The translations under genes were made by a program, and so were the position numbers. Of a stretch of DNA of 64,000 bases, positions 1-10,995 are shown piece after piece (the stretch's first letter is position 1; each line of letters opens with the position of its first letter). The notes beneath the pieces are model-generated. The model was not told where the DNA came from. It saw only the letters and a program-made list of their open reading frames with translations, and searched no databases. Source of the stretch: Ciona intestinalis (taxonomy: Eukaryota > Chordata > Ascidiacea > Phlebobranchia > Cionidae). The stretch covers positions 259,430 through 323,429 of the forward strand of contig NW_004190420.2 of assembly GCF_000224145.3 (NCBI RefSeq), in the 5' to 3' direction.

Positions 1-1101
1 TTTGTCGATAAAATGTCAGACCGTTTGAATTCTAAATAACAGACTAAATTGCGGGAAATACAATAAAACGCTTTTTCCTGTAACCAGCATCTAATATACA
101 CGCTTGATGTTTTCATACCAATCACCTACACTATACAATAAAAGCATATTACAGTAGCAAATACGTAGCATCGAACTTGGGTTTTTATACCGATTGGTAT
201 TAAAATAAAACAGAAGCTTGCCTTGTTGTCTTTGATAAGAGAATCGGACTGAACAACATCCAGAAGGAACTGCGGTTGGACGAGCGGAAGTCTGACGTGT
301 TCCAGAATTCGGGGAAGATGGCGCTTCCTGCTGATGACGTCATGATGAACCCATGTCATCGCTGCCTCGTATACCTGGAGAAGAAAAAATAAAAATCGCT
401 TTATACAAGTCGTTATTGACAATTGAAACGCCTTTTTAAACATTGTATGTTGTATTTATCGAGCCTTATTGGTACAATCAAGTATACTGTCAGTTGTTTT
501 TAAGTAGGATAAAATAAAACTGTTATCCAGTTTATTGTGTCAAGTTTGTCCTTGCTGTTACCACACACCCTCACCAACTCTTCAAGCTTCACTTTCAAGT
601 TGTTGTTGGACAAGAAACTGAGAAGTTCTTTTAGTGAGATTGCTTTGAAGTTTAGGCTCAGGCTAACCTCTGTGAAATTCTCGCAAATGAATTTGCATGC
701 GCTCTCCAGAAGTTCTATGCAGCCCTGGTCAATATGGAATCATTTAATAATTGCATACGAAAACCGAAAAAAATCAGTCTATTACCTGCTCCATGGCATA
801 TCTTCGTATGGAGATACAGTTGTCAAAAGACAGCTTTTGAATCAGCAATGCAATACATGCTTTTCTCACAGATTCGAACTCTAAGCTTGTAGCAGCAGAC
901 AAAAGATGATCTNTGNNNANATCTGAAAAAAAACAGAAGTTGCATTACCCAGTTCATTAAATGCTATAACAGCAAGCAGGATTCGCAGGACGCCCCATCG
1001 TTTTCGTCCAGCCATTTTCAATTTATCCGTGCGTCTCAGTATCGACAAAGCAAAGTTAGTGCGCTCGATAAGAGGAGACCTGTGATCGTGATCTTCGACG
1101 T
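1..1101 (-). other. Diverged partial second copy of BTB-kelch gene exons
   Basis: This stretch matches 22133-23134 along its whole length with scattered substitutions and one larger intronic difference around 443-530. Four exons of the kelch gene can be read on the minus strand: part of the BTB exon (1080 to the gap), 922-786, 724-575 and 374-222. All keep splice sites and frame, including the unusual GC donor after position 222. The encoded BACK segment differs from the 22-kb copy by only a few residues (for example HDVIS against HDVTS). The copy stops abruptly at the N gap. No BTB start or kelch repeats are present here. It is either a second haplotype placed beside the real locus, which I favour given the high polymorphism of Ciona, or a recent partial duplication. 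Confidence 0.85.
913..919. other. Ambiguous bases inside the BTB exon copy
   Basis: Scattered Ns sit at the 5' splice boundary of the 786-922 exon in the partial kelch copy. They look like low-quality consensus near the edge of a contig rather than a biological feature. Confidence 0.8.
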
Positions 1102-1226
1102 NNNNNNNNNNNNNNNNNNNNNNNNNNNNNNNNNNNNNNNNNNNNNNNNNNNNNNNNNNNNNNNNNNNNNNNNNNNNNNNNNNNNNNNNNNNNNNNNNNN
1201 NNNNNNNNNNNNNNNNNNNNNNNNNN
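1102..1226. other. Assembly gap (125 N)
   Basis: A run of Ns separates the partial kelch copy (minus strand) from the interior of a cullin-3 exon (plus strand). The sequences on either side belong to unrelated genes, both cut mid-exon, so the gap is a scaffold join whose true size and content are unknown. Confidence 0.95.
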
Positions 1227-2948
1227 ACATATATTACAAGTTTCCACTTTCCAAATGGTCGTGTTGATGCTGTTTAACGACAGAGAGAAATGGCTGTTTG
1301 AGGTAAATTTTTAATGAGCGTTTTCTGATAATGTAATGTTAGTTGTAAGTTAAATGTATGTAACTTACTTAATCCTGGCGTGGCCTGAAAAGGGCAGTCG
1401 TTAAATAGAGATGTTTTGTTTCATACACCTCGTGCCAGCTTATGAGTTACTATGTATGCTTTGTGGGTGATTTTTGGGGAGTTATTTTTCATTTTTTATG
1501 TATGGCTATTTTGGACAACCCATTAGTGACCACTGGAGCAATTTCTGTTAAGTGTGTTGCCCAAGAACACATACGCCCACACACAATGGTAGCAGCGAAG
1601 AATTTTGTTAAGAAGTTGGTACTGTCACCTTTCTAAAGTGATTCTTGTTAATTCAATTTAAATTTTCAATATTATTGTACATTCGTACTTTGTTACAGTA
1701 TTAATTATGTCTGTATCTTTAGAAAAAGTACGACATTATAATATATAATATTGTCACAATATTATATTGTTGTGTAATCTCAGGAAATCCAGCAAGAAAC
1801 TGAGATTCCTGTCAAGGACCTGAGTCGTGCTTTGCAGTCACTTGCTTGCGGGAAGACAAACCAACGAGTTCTGCAAAAGGATCCCAAGGGTAAGGAGATA
1901 GAGAAGGGAAACGTCTTCACAGTAAACGACAACTTCTCATCCAAACTTCACCGCGTTAAAATACAAACAGGTAAGTTGTGTTGATATATGTGACATTGTT
2001 AATGTTAACTCTTTATTTTCAGTGTCGTAAAATCAATATATGTCTTTTGTTGTAAAATGTTGGTCACATTACGTCATTCCTATTTTTGTGACAAGTTTTT
2101 CTCTTTATTTTCACATGACGAATATTTTCCGCTTTCACGTTTTTCTCGTTTTAATAACGTCACTTCACTTCATTATTTTTCCTATTACGTCATTTCGCCG
2201 CAGTCGCGCAAAAACAAGGCGAGTCGGACCCCGAACGTAAGGAGACTCGCACCAAGGTCCAGGAGGATCGAAGACACGAGATTGAGGCAGCCATCGTCCG
2301 CATCATGAAGTCACGAAAGGAGATGCAGCACAACCTTCTTATTGCTGAGGTGAGTCGATATTTTCGATTTTGTAACTTCCGCTAACGCTGCCTGTTGCGC
2401 TTCTGTCGTGTCTTTTTTGGCTTTGGCCTAAGGCAAATATTATGAATAGAAGCAACGACCACAAGCTTGTTCTTATGCCACCACGTTTTAATATACGGTC
2501 TTATATAAAATTTGAGCTCGTAAAAGCTTATTATGTTGTCTGTACGCCTACCTAACGAAACTTATTGTGCGTCAACTTTCATAACGGTCTCTATAATACG
2601 TAAATAGTTAGTCACACTGACAATCACACCTGACATTTGACATTAATGTTCCGCATTTAAAATTATTATGTTACGAATTCCAAAGTCCTTATATTTTAAA
2701 CACATCTGCAAGAAAAAAAAACAATTTTTTATAATACAACCGATATAACCCTTATCCCTTTTTTTTATAAATCTTAATCCGAATCTAAAATTTTTTTAAT
2801 CTACTTTCTTTCTCAGGTAACTTCCCAATTAAAACATCGATTTCTCCCGAGCCCAGTGATTATCAAACGTCGAATCGAGAGTCTTATCGAACGTGAATAC
2901 CTCTCACGTTCCAACACCGACCGTAAGGTTTACATCTACGTCGCTTAG
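1227..2948 (+). CDS. CUL3: Cullin-3, C-terminal part (5' end lost in gap)
   Basis: Scaffold of CUL3-RING ubiquitin ligases, which bind BTB adaptors at the N-terminus and RBX1 at the C-terminus. Only the last four exons are present: gap to 1302, 1784-1970, 2204-2349 and 2817-2948, all in frame with GT-AG introns. The first visible codons read [20 protein letters not shown], followed by the EIQQETEIP segment and [15 protein letters not shown], closely matching remembered vertebrate CUL3. The winged-helix NEDD8 region holds the neddylation motif [14 protein letters not shown]. The protein ends in YIYVA, as is typical of CUL3. About 180 of the roughly 770 residues are visible; the N-terminal cullin repeats are not in the window. 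A SINE fragment lies in the first visible intron. The next gene starts 3.6 kb downstream on the same strand. Confidence 0.95.
1370..1606 (-). mobile_element. tRNA-derived SINE, 5'-truncated copy
   Basis: This copy matches the longer SINE at 37826-38121 over most of its body: the CCTGGCGTGG tail end, CACCTCGTGCCAGCTTATGAG, GACCACTGGAGCAA and the AACACATACGCCCAC segment. It lies in an intron of CUL3 and lacks the tRNA-like head. Confidence 0.75.
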
Positions 2949-4901
2949 ACATCTCTTCTCCCTTCCCAAGTATTGTTCGTCGCGCTTTATCGTTTGTTTT
3001 TGTCCTGTGACAGGTCCTTTTGGGACGAGTGCAACTATTTTCCGGTATTCAATTTTTTCCATTTTTTTGCCTTAGTTTAAATTTGATCCTAAAATAGGCG
3101 ACCGCGTAGTTAAACTCTGTCTCATGAAAAGCCGGCACGGCGTTTGTCGAACTTACCAGTTTTATTGCTTTATTTATTTCCATTTACGTGATTTTAGAGC
3201 AACTTGCCCACAACCATGCGCAACGTTGCGGAAAAAAACAGCGGCCCCAAATTAGGAAACTGTTATTGTCAAAAAGACTGAAATTATTTTATTTTCCTTA
3301 ATAATTTCAAGTGTGAATGTAAATATATGTTATGTATGGTTTACGTGAAACACCTTCTTATAGGACTAAAAAAAATAACGTATAACAATATCGCACCGTC
3401 ATATATACATGCGGGTAATGTATGCCGAGCCTGCACACCGGTGTCCCGATCTCTTACAGCGTTTGCTGCTGCACACATATAATTTCTCTTGCATTCGAAA
3501 ATGTTTCCGTGTTTCGTCTTTCTATGAGTGGCCCGTATGCTGATGATATGTTAACGCTCATCTGCGAGCTGTGTTTAACATTCTATTAAAATGCTAAGCA
3601 TGTTATTTACACCCGTACACCAACTACCGATGTTTGATGAGCAATTCGTGACCGAAGTTGGCACAGTGCAGCTCCAGACATCACACATTGGGGGTCGTGT
3701 CCTGACGCCGGATCTAAGTTTGCAGAAAGTTGTCTGATTTGCACCAGGTAGACGTTTGCGCAGGTTGATATAGCCTAGGTTTCATTACTTGTTGTGCATA
3801 TGCAGACGATAAACAAAATCTCTTGTGGTAAGCGGAGTGACAATTATACTCCTTGTAGGTAAAGTAATAAGCAGTCACAGCACACCATTAGGCCAACTTT
3901 AACGACTTAATTAACCACAACGCGCGTGCTTCAGAATACAACAGCATTGTGGAAAATTTTTGGTTTAAACTGCCATGATTCAATAACCCCAATTTTAAAT
4001 CTTCGCGAGACCAAATGGGAACAACAAATAGTTAATACAACGTGGTTAGTCGTATATATTACAATGGTAACAATGTGCAGTGAATCTCCAAACTACGTTT
4101 ATTTTGTGTACTGGCTCGCGGGCTGGATGCTAAATAATAGCGGACCCGATGTTATCACGATTGTAAGTATATGCAGTGTAAAGGCAGAGCCGTGTTGTTA
4201 TTTTAACTGGGTTATGATAAACCGCACCGCGGTTTTAATATTCAAACACCTTGTGGCAATGCCACCGGGTTCACTTCGAGCAGTGCGAAGTGCCCTTGCT
4301 CACTTAGCGCCTTCGTGTTTATGCTGCATGACGTCATTTGCGTGTAAGGAATGCCTCGCTTGGTCACCGGTGTATGGAGATTGAAGACGAGACTCGCGCG
4401 CTGAATTAGCTGTACAGGCATGCAAGCGATACAGTGCGAAGGCGGCTATCGGGGAAATTAGACGCAGCAATAAAGTGTAACAAATTGAGTCACTCGTTCT
4501 GCACTTCGCGTAGGCAGTTGTTTTCATCGAAACAAGGAACGTAATTTACTTAATTCGTCAGTAGTGTAGGAGGTTAGTTGTACTTGTTTGCCATGTTATT
4601 AGAGAGAACAAGTACTTTTCAGGCACAAAACGATGTGTCAAAAAGTAATTTTAGAAACTGTATACCCGTATCGAAGCAGTAAATACAAGTGGTTTTACGT
4701 AGCCGAAAAGAATTTCCATTAGCGCGAGTAATGGTCGTTTCTCCGCTCGCTAGTTTGTTTGGCCCTTTATATTGTAACTAACCCCAGGGCAGAAACAAGA
4801 ACCAATTTTTTCTTGAAGTTAAAATCGCATCAGTGAACTTAAACTCGTAGCTTAACTAGTTAGTGCAGGTGGGAATTTGTAGACGTAGGGTTGTATTGGA
4901 T

Positions 4902-5101
4902 ATACAGTACTGTGGGGTAAGATAGGACATCGTTGGTAGCTAAATCCCATATTTCCTAATCGTGTTTTAGAATTGTTTAACAACGCTATTGTAGAGTTGT
5001 CAGGCTACGTTGAAATAGTTCGTTAAATCTTTTTTGTTTACTACCAAATAGGGTGATAAAAGACAATGAAAACATGTCCCATTTTACCCTACTGTACTAT
5101 A
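4902..5101 (-). mobile_element. MITE copy (Cimi-1-like), full length
   Basis: Both ends match the family: GTGGGGTAAGATAGGACA at the left, and TGTCCCATTTTACCCTACTG followed by TATA at the right. The internal TTGTTTACTACCAAATAG box is present. In this family, 'plus' means the copy whose interior reads GTAGTAAACAAAGAACATTC; this one is inverted. Confidence 0.85.
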
Positions 5102-6044
5102 TACACTTGTAGGCTATTTTTTGTTCGCAAAAGCGTGACGAATGGCAACGGAGGATAATATGTTCTTTGCACAAGGGTTCGGATAGGTTCTGTCTGACTA
5201 AGAAAATTGCTACCCCACGTTGTATGGTATATATTTAGAGCATGTTGTTACCCTTTAGGTAAGAGTGTATAGTTAAAACAGATGTGACGCACTAAGAGGG
5301 TAAATTATTAAACGTGCAAGGAATCAGTTTCTCTGCTTCACAACATAACATATATATAGATCTGAGTAGACGCACTTCATGTTATTTACATTGTATATTA
5401 GGTCTGCCCAATGCGCAACAAGGAGAGAAACCACAATCCTATAATAGCACAAGAGGACAATGCAATAAATTTATCTTCGTTGCAGTTTTTAAAATGTCAA
5501 TAAATTTTCGAACTGTGATTTGGTGTAGAATAAGGCCATTTAACAAGTTCAAAGTTTTGCGAAATATAGACACCTGCCATAATAGGTTAGCATTTAGGTT
5601 GAAGTTTACGTATAACACGCTGTCAATTGGTTTAATTGACGCATTTGAGGGCGAGTGTGTATAGGAAATACGTACGACGTGGGCATTCAGCTTTTGTGTA
5701 CATTTCAATACACTCTTGTTTCCTGTTAGTATAACCAATTGATTTGTAATGCGGCGTAATGAATTTGTAATGAATTGATTTGTAATTGCAAGTATAGCGT
5801 AACTTGCGTCATACATGGAATAAATTGGCAAGCGAATATACGGATTACCACCACGCATCAGAACTTAAAGCAGTAAATAATTTATGCACTGTTGAAGCGA
5901 TTAGCGTTTCTATAATGCAGTTCGATAGCTTGCTATAATCCCACAACAAGTATGGGAACGAATTATATTCAGGCTGTTGTGAAACTGCAAGGTTTTATTT
6001 CAGGAAGGCAGCAAAGGGTTTAACTGCAGTTCCATAACAGACTC

Positions 6045-6243
6045 TATAGAGTGTGGTGGGGGGGAGACCGGACACTTTTAGCACATAATATCTTGTCATC
6101 GTGTTTTAAACAATTAACAACGCCATTTTAGATGCGTGATGAGGAAACGGTTTAATAATTCTTTGAATGTTCTTTGTGTACTAGAACGAAATAGGACGAA
6201 AAAATAGATTGAAAAGATGTCCTATCTTCTCCCGACCCTACTA
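6045..6243 (-). mobile_element. MITE copy, full length
   Basis: The left end is GTGTGGTGGGGGGGAGACC and the right end CTATCTTCTCCCGACCCTAC. The interior includes GTGTTTTAAACAATTAACAA and TTCTTTGAATGTTC, as in other inverted copies. It lies 290 bp upstream of the MyTH4-FERM start. Confidence 0.85.
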
Positions 6244-6497
6244 AACATTAAACACGTGTGAAAAGTCTAAGGCGTATTTAGTGGAAGATTAGTAATAGAG
6301 AGACAAATATTTTTTAAATAATCGACGGAAGAAGGATGTGACGCATATGATTATTACGTCATTTCTTTATATTATACCTTGCGTAGTCTAAGCGTATATA
6401 TATTTTAACCTATGCATGCTGTGATTGTTATATTTGTTCCGTATCAATTTTAGAAATGTTGTAACTGATTTAAATTACAGCAGGTTATATTTATGAA

Positions 6498-6530
6498 ATG
6501 ATAGCGACGCTGTATATGCACCACCACTAA
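6498..6530 (+). promoter_or_regulatory. Upstream open reading frame in the 5' leader
   Basis: An ATG at 6498 opens a ten-codon frame (MIATLYMHHH) ending at TAA 6528-6530, one base before the main ATG at 6532. A second ATG at 6493 opens only Met-Lys. If the AG at 6480 is the leader acceptor, both lie in the mature 5' leader and could lower or regulate initiation. This is inference from position only. Confidence 0.45.
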
Positions 6531-6531
6531 T

Positions 6532-9500
6532 ATGTTGTCGAATCTGAACGGAAACAGTTCTTGTTCCCAGAAGAATGGTTTTGCCAACGGAAACCACGGA
6601 ACAAACAAAACGTTGGACAAGAAACCAAAAGAGAATGGATCCGTAACTCGAGAACTACCACGGGGTGTCCGAGAATTACAGAAAGCATGTTTTACACCTG
6701 GAGTAAAAGGCTATTTCGAAAAAAGGACCCGCTTGCCTGTGCTGAGAGCAACCAATCTTTCCATATCGTGGAAAAATAGATTTCCTGGTAACATAGCTCG
6801 GTCTTCTTCACGAGTGACGTCGCAGACGGGTAAGAGCTTTAGTTCATTGTACTGGTAGTTTCGAAATACCATAACTTCCTTATTATTGCGCAATATCATT
6901 GGAATGCAACGTTGCAGATGAATCAATGAGGAAACGTTGCAATTCAGCAGCCACTGATTTTAGAGACACCAACGATACACGGGCAGTTCGGGCGTGTTGG
7001 GATGTTATATTATCTTTCATGGGCGACGAAAACGAAAATATAGAAAAGGTGATTTTATGTCATTTGAAATATTTTCCTGTCTGATTTTCTAATAATAAAG
7101 TATGTTTATAGAAATATGTCACTGTGGCTCCGTGACCTTAAATAGGGTTGGGAATTGAATAAACTATGATCAGGAAAAATATGGGATAGCTGCACCCAAC
7201 GGTATATCTTACCCCGGTAAAATACTATATATTTCTACTGCACTTGTTATTCTGAACCGTTTAAGTTCAGTTTCACATCCAACTTATTGTGACTACAAAA
7301 CGCTTCACTTGCGAAAGCAACTTGAGAATCTGTGAAATTGGTTCAACACGCTAACTGTTGTTTAAGTATATCCATATATACACAACAGGGACAGTCCACT
7401 CGACTTTTCGAGTCAACGATTCAGGACAGACGACGTCATTTTTCTTCAAGAAAGAAGATTTGGCGGAAAGCAATTTCTGAATCAAAAATCAACACAAAAA
7501 AGCGACCACAATCGTTACTCATTGAACAACGTAACGGTCATGACGCACTGTTAACTGATACAGAGCTCAGCAACTTAGCAGAGAACAAATTCGCGGAGCT
7601 TACAGTTTTGGAAAAGGTCATACGAGTTCATGAATTACAGCATATGCGTGTAATATGTAGTCTTATACCCTAACTTCCATTGCTTAATCATCTTAAGGGT
7701 TTAAGTTTTAATACAATCGGATAATTGGGAAAAACAACCATGTAATGTACAGACAAGTATATGTGAAAGCAGCATAGCTATATGTGTAACCTTATATGAA
7801 CTTACTCGTTTACAACTATATACTACTCCCAATATTACCCCTGCATGACGAACAACGCCGTTTTACTTTTTAGTTTTTCAACCGCAAGCTCATTATACCA
7901 ACGCGCACCAAACAAACGTTTACTGTTCACTCTATTCGACATTTATTGTCCCAAACTGACTGTTACCATACCAACAGGTTCGATTCTTGGCAAACGTCGG
8001 GCTGCAACACCGCCTCTTACGGGATGAGATATATTGCCAGATTCTAAAGCAACTTGTACACAACCCATCTTTGCGAAGTAGCGCACTAGGGTGGATTCTA
8101 TTAGCTACCATTATAGGATCTTTCCCACCCTCCAAACAGGTGAGATGGTTTCTATAGTAGGATGGGGGAAGATGGGACACCTTTTTAATCTATTTTTTTC
8201 TCCAATTTGGTAGTAAACAAACATTCAACAATTTTTTATAAAACTTTATCCCCACGGCTCCCATAGACCGTTGTTAATTGTTTAAAACATGATCAGGATA
8301 TTTGGTTTTTATGTGTCAAAGGTGTCCTTCCCCCTCCCTACTATATATTGTAATAAAAAAAAAACGGTTTCGACCGGAAATTACGAGTTCTGTTCATATT
8401 ACAATATGGTAATGTGTTTTAAAGTGATTAAATATTTTTTAGATTATTTTCTACTTAAAAGAATATTTGGAAGGCCAAGGTACTGAGTCGGCTGCTTATT
8501 GCCAAGAAAAATTGGACCGAATTCTCGTCAACGGAGAACGAAAAACTCCGCCTTGTTCTTTGGAATTGCAGGTAAATCTCCCATTGAATAAACATCGGGG
8601 TTTGACGCTGACGAAAAAATACCAGAGATTTATTTTATCCTAATTCAAAAATCTTCAAAGTAGCTCTTTGAAATTGTATTTACCAGCATCGTATAATTTC
8701 AATTCAGGCCGCCAAGTCCCGATTGAAGATTCGAGTTCCCGTTATATGCATGGACCATTCCGTGCGAACAATTTACGTCGATTCAGCCTCAACTTCTGAA
8801 GAAATGTGTCGAACTATGACTACTAAAAATAGACTTGGAGATTCGTATGGATTTTCCCTATTTCTCGCCATGGATAGTAAGGTAGAAAATTTGATTTAAT
8901 TTGTACTTGAATTGTAATTGAACCCCACTTTGTCTTAAAATATGAAATACTTGTGTGAATTAAATTATGTTTTTAAGTTTCCCACTTTGCAAATTGTCAT
9001 ATCAAGCAAATTATATCTATAGGTCAACATAGAGCTTTAACCTGAATCGTTTGTTTTCAGTTGGTGCCTCTGGGCAACCGTAACTTTTACATAATGGATG
9101 CAATCTCCCAAGCTGAACATTTCAGCAAAATAAACAGCGTTCACGAAGCGTGGAGGATTTATTACAGGTTAGCTCGCTTTTTATCTAAAGCAGAACGTGG
9201 CCTGTTATTATGAGTAATTTTCTTTTCAGAAGAGAATTCTTTTCTCCCCGAGACGCTGGTGGAATCCAAGATAACCAGATGAGAGCCTGGCTCACTTATT
9301 CACAGATTTGCGGCGGCGTCCAGTCTGGTGAATACCAGTGCGTTAACGTAAGTTTTGGCTCCAGTAAGTTCATAATGGGTGTACATACGTTTTACATCAT
9401 GCATTTCTTTCAGTCGCAGGACTTGGCGCTGTTAATTGCCCATCAGTATTGCATCAGACATGGCTTTGACGACATTGACATGAAGCGTGTAATGGGTGTA

Positions 9501-10398
9501 TGTGAGCACAGCCTTCCAGCCTCCCTGTACGGCGATGACAAGGGGAAAAAGTGGTGCCAAATGGTCTATAACACACTGAAAGCACTTGCGGTGAGAATTA
9601 AATATAAATCCAGCTTTGTGGTTCTTTCCGAGCCCATCCCTCACCATTATTCAGATAATCAATTACCCGTGTCTTAACATAGGACTGATAAAGATATAAC
9701 ATTGCTTTCATCCATTAAACGTCAATGATGTTTAGGAGAAGTCACGCTCTGGTGCTTGTCTTGAGCCAATAGAAATAATGCAACAAGTGATCCGATACGC
9801 CACGATAGCTTTTGTCGCAAATTTTACCAAATCGTTCAGGTTTGTTGGACATTTTAAAAATGGTTATGACCGTATATAACTTATACTAATTTTATATACG
9901 CAGGTTATCCACTTTTAAAAGTATAACCGAAGGTGGCAGACCGCTAACAAACCTCACACTTCAGTTGAACCACGAAAACTTGGAGTTTCGGCCCGGGTGC
10001 GCCAACTCGCGGACAAATAATAATTTGACAGGCGATGCCAAACAGGAGCTAATTACGAAAATCGGAGTCGAAAAAGTTCGCAGTGCAGTTGCTTCTGATG
10101 TGAGGTAAATGGAGAATTGTATGTCTATTAATCTTTAAAATTTTTTCCATGTATTTTCTTAAGATGAAGATTATATATAGTTGTTTGTATAACATCCACC
10201 TAAACAGCAGTTACAAAGTTTTATTCGTTAATTTTAAACTCTTTCCACAGTAAACTTGGAGACCCGCAGTTCACACTAACGTTATACGACAACACCAAAT
10301 ACCTTATTTCATCCCCACAAACACATGAGATCGTTTTCACTCTAAAGCAGTTTATAACCGAAATTCGGAGAGGCGAACACAACGAATCGGAAGCTTAA
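6532..10398 (+). CDS. Motorless MyTH4-FERM protein resembling the first tail unit of myosin VII
   Basis: Twelve exons join in frame: 6532-6829, 6918-7048, 7389-7616, 7978-8139, 8443-8571, 8708-8881, 9061-9167, 9230-9347, 9414-9590, 9736-9839, 9904-10104 and 10251-10398 (658 aa). An in-frame stop at 6502 supports the start. Residues ~1-100 are polar with no recognised domain. MyTH4 covers ~125-316, with SFMGD, the hallmark LLRDEIYCQILKQLVHNP and LGWILLATIIGSFPPS. FERM F1 starts at ~317 (GFSLFLAMDSK), F2 holds IMDAISQAEHF and GGVQSGEYQC, and a divergent F3 ends with a C-terminal helix. The order and motifs fit the first MyTH4-FERM of myosin VIIa. Such units bind microtubules or adhesion cargo. 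There is no motor, IQ, SH3 or second MyTH4-FERM, and CUL3 upstream leaves no room for a motor. A MITE lies in intron 4. Confidence 0.85.
7139..7229. mobile_element. Degraded MITE fragment
   Basis: A short stretch with ATAGGGTTGGG at one side, ACTATGATCAGGA inside and ATCTTACCCCGGTAAAATAC at the other resembles an internally deleted MITE. It lies in intron 2 of the MyTH4-FERM gene. Confidence 0.4.
8153..8346 (+). mobile_element. MITE copy, full length, in a MyTH4-FERM intron
   Basis: TATAGTAGGATGGGGGAAGA begins 13 bases after the splice donor at 8140, and the copy ends CCCCCTCCCTACTATA. The interior carries TTTGGTAGTAAACAAACATT and GTTGTTAATTGTTTAAAACA. It makes up about two thirds of this intron (8140-8442). 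Confidence 0.9.
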
Positions 10399-10995
10399 AT
10401 TTCAACAACTTTACTTATTCTTATTTTTTGTCAACAGTATTTAACTATATGCCGTCAACTGTATAGCGATGTTAAAGTAAAACAATTATTTCGTTGTTCA
10501 GATACACAAACCTCAGTGTAGTTACCTAAGTGTTCATTTCAATATACTGCTGATTCGCTTTAATCGTTTGCTGCCATACATATAGCTTGCGCAGGCTTTC
10601 TAATTGCCCTATCAATTATACTTCCCACTGTATAAATTCAGAATTGCAGTATTTGGCTGTAAAAAAGAGGTTCATATTTTGGAATGCTGGAACCATAGCG
10701 AGGTCTCAATGAATAATGCCCGAAATACATAATTTTCAGCCTAAATTTATGCTGCTTTCTCTTGCCATTACTTTTTCTTATGCTTAGGCCTACTTTATTT
10801 CTGATTCGAAATGTTGGTTCTTAGCTGTTGTTGGTCTTAGATAAAGATGTCGTTTCTACGTTTATTTCTCAATCGTATATGTATACATGAAGAAATATAT
10901 AAGTGCAGTTGCGGAAAATGCTTAACATATTGCTTAAAGGGAGATAGATATGCGCATTATACAATCATGGGAACGATATGTATGGAACAGTTACT
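10399..10995. other. Short convergent intergenic region
   Basis: The 3' ends of the MyTH4-FERM gene (plus) and the FAM124 gene (minus) face each other across 600 bp. TTTATT at 10861-10866 is an AATAAA on the minus strand, about 130 nt after the FAM124 stop, and is its likely poly(A) signal. No further gene or repeat is seen. Confidence 0.6.

Larger units (their letters stand above)
2949..6531. other. Intergenic region between CUL3 and the MyTH4-FERM gene
   Basis: This region holds the CUL3 3' UTR and downstream DNA, then two MITE copies (4902-5101 and 6045-6243). A small perfect inverted repeat, CACTTCG/CGAAGTG, lies at 4272-4292. The longer open frames (3926-4384 plus, 5439-5858 minus) have no recognisable domain or exon context. 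The last 50 bases carry an acceptor-like TTAAATTACAG at 6480 and two short upstream open frames before the 6532 start. No myosin motor or IQ sequence is seen. Confidence 0.6.

Noticed and set aside
3926-4384. 152-codon open frame between CUL3 and the MyTH4-FERM gene
   Set aside because: Odd composition, no domain or repeated family pattern, no credible splice partners, no poly(A) or start context.
5439-5858. 139-codon minus-strand open frame
   Set aside because: AT-driven composition rich in Asn/Ile/Leu without recognisable motif; overlaps an equally open frame on the other strand.
7932-8180. 82-codon minus-strand frame
   Set aside because: It is the complement of the MyTH4 exon at 7978-8139 and part of the adjoining MITE.
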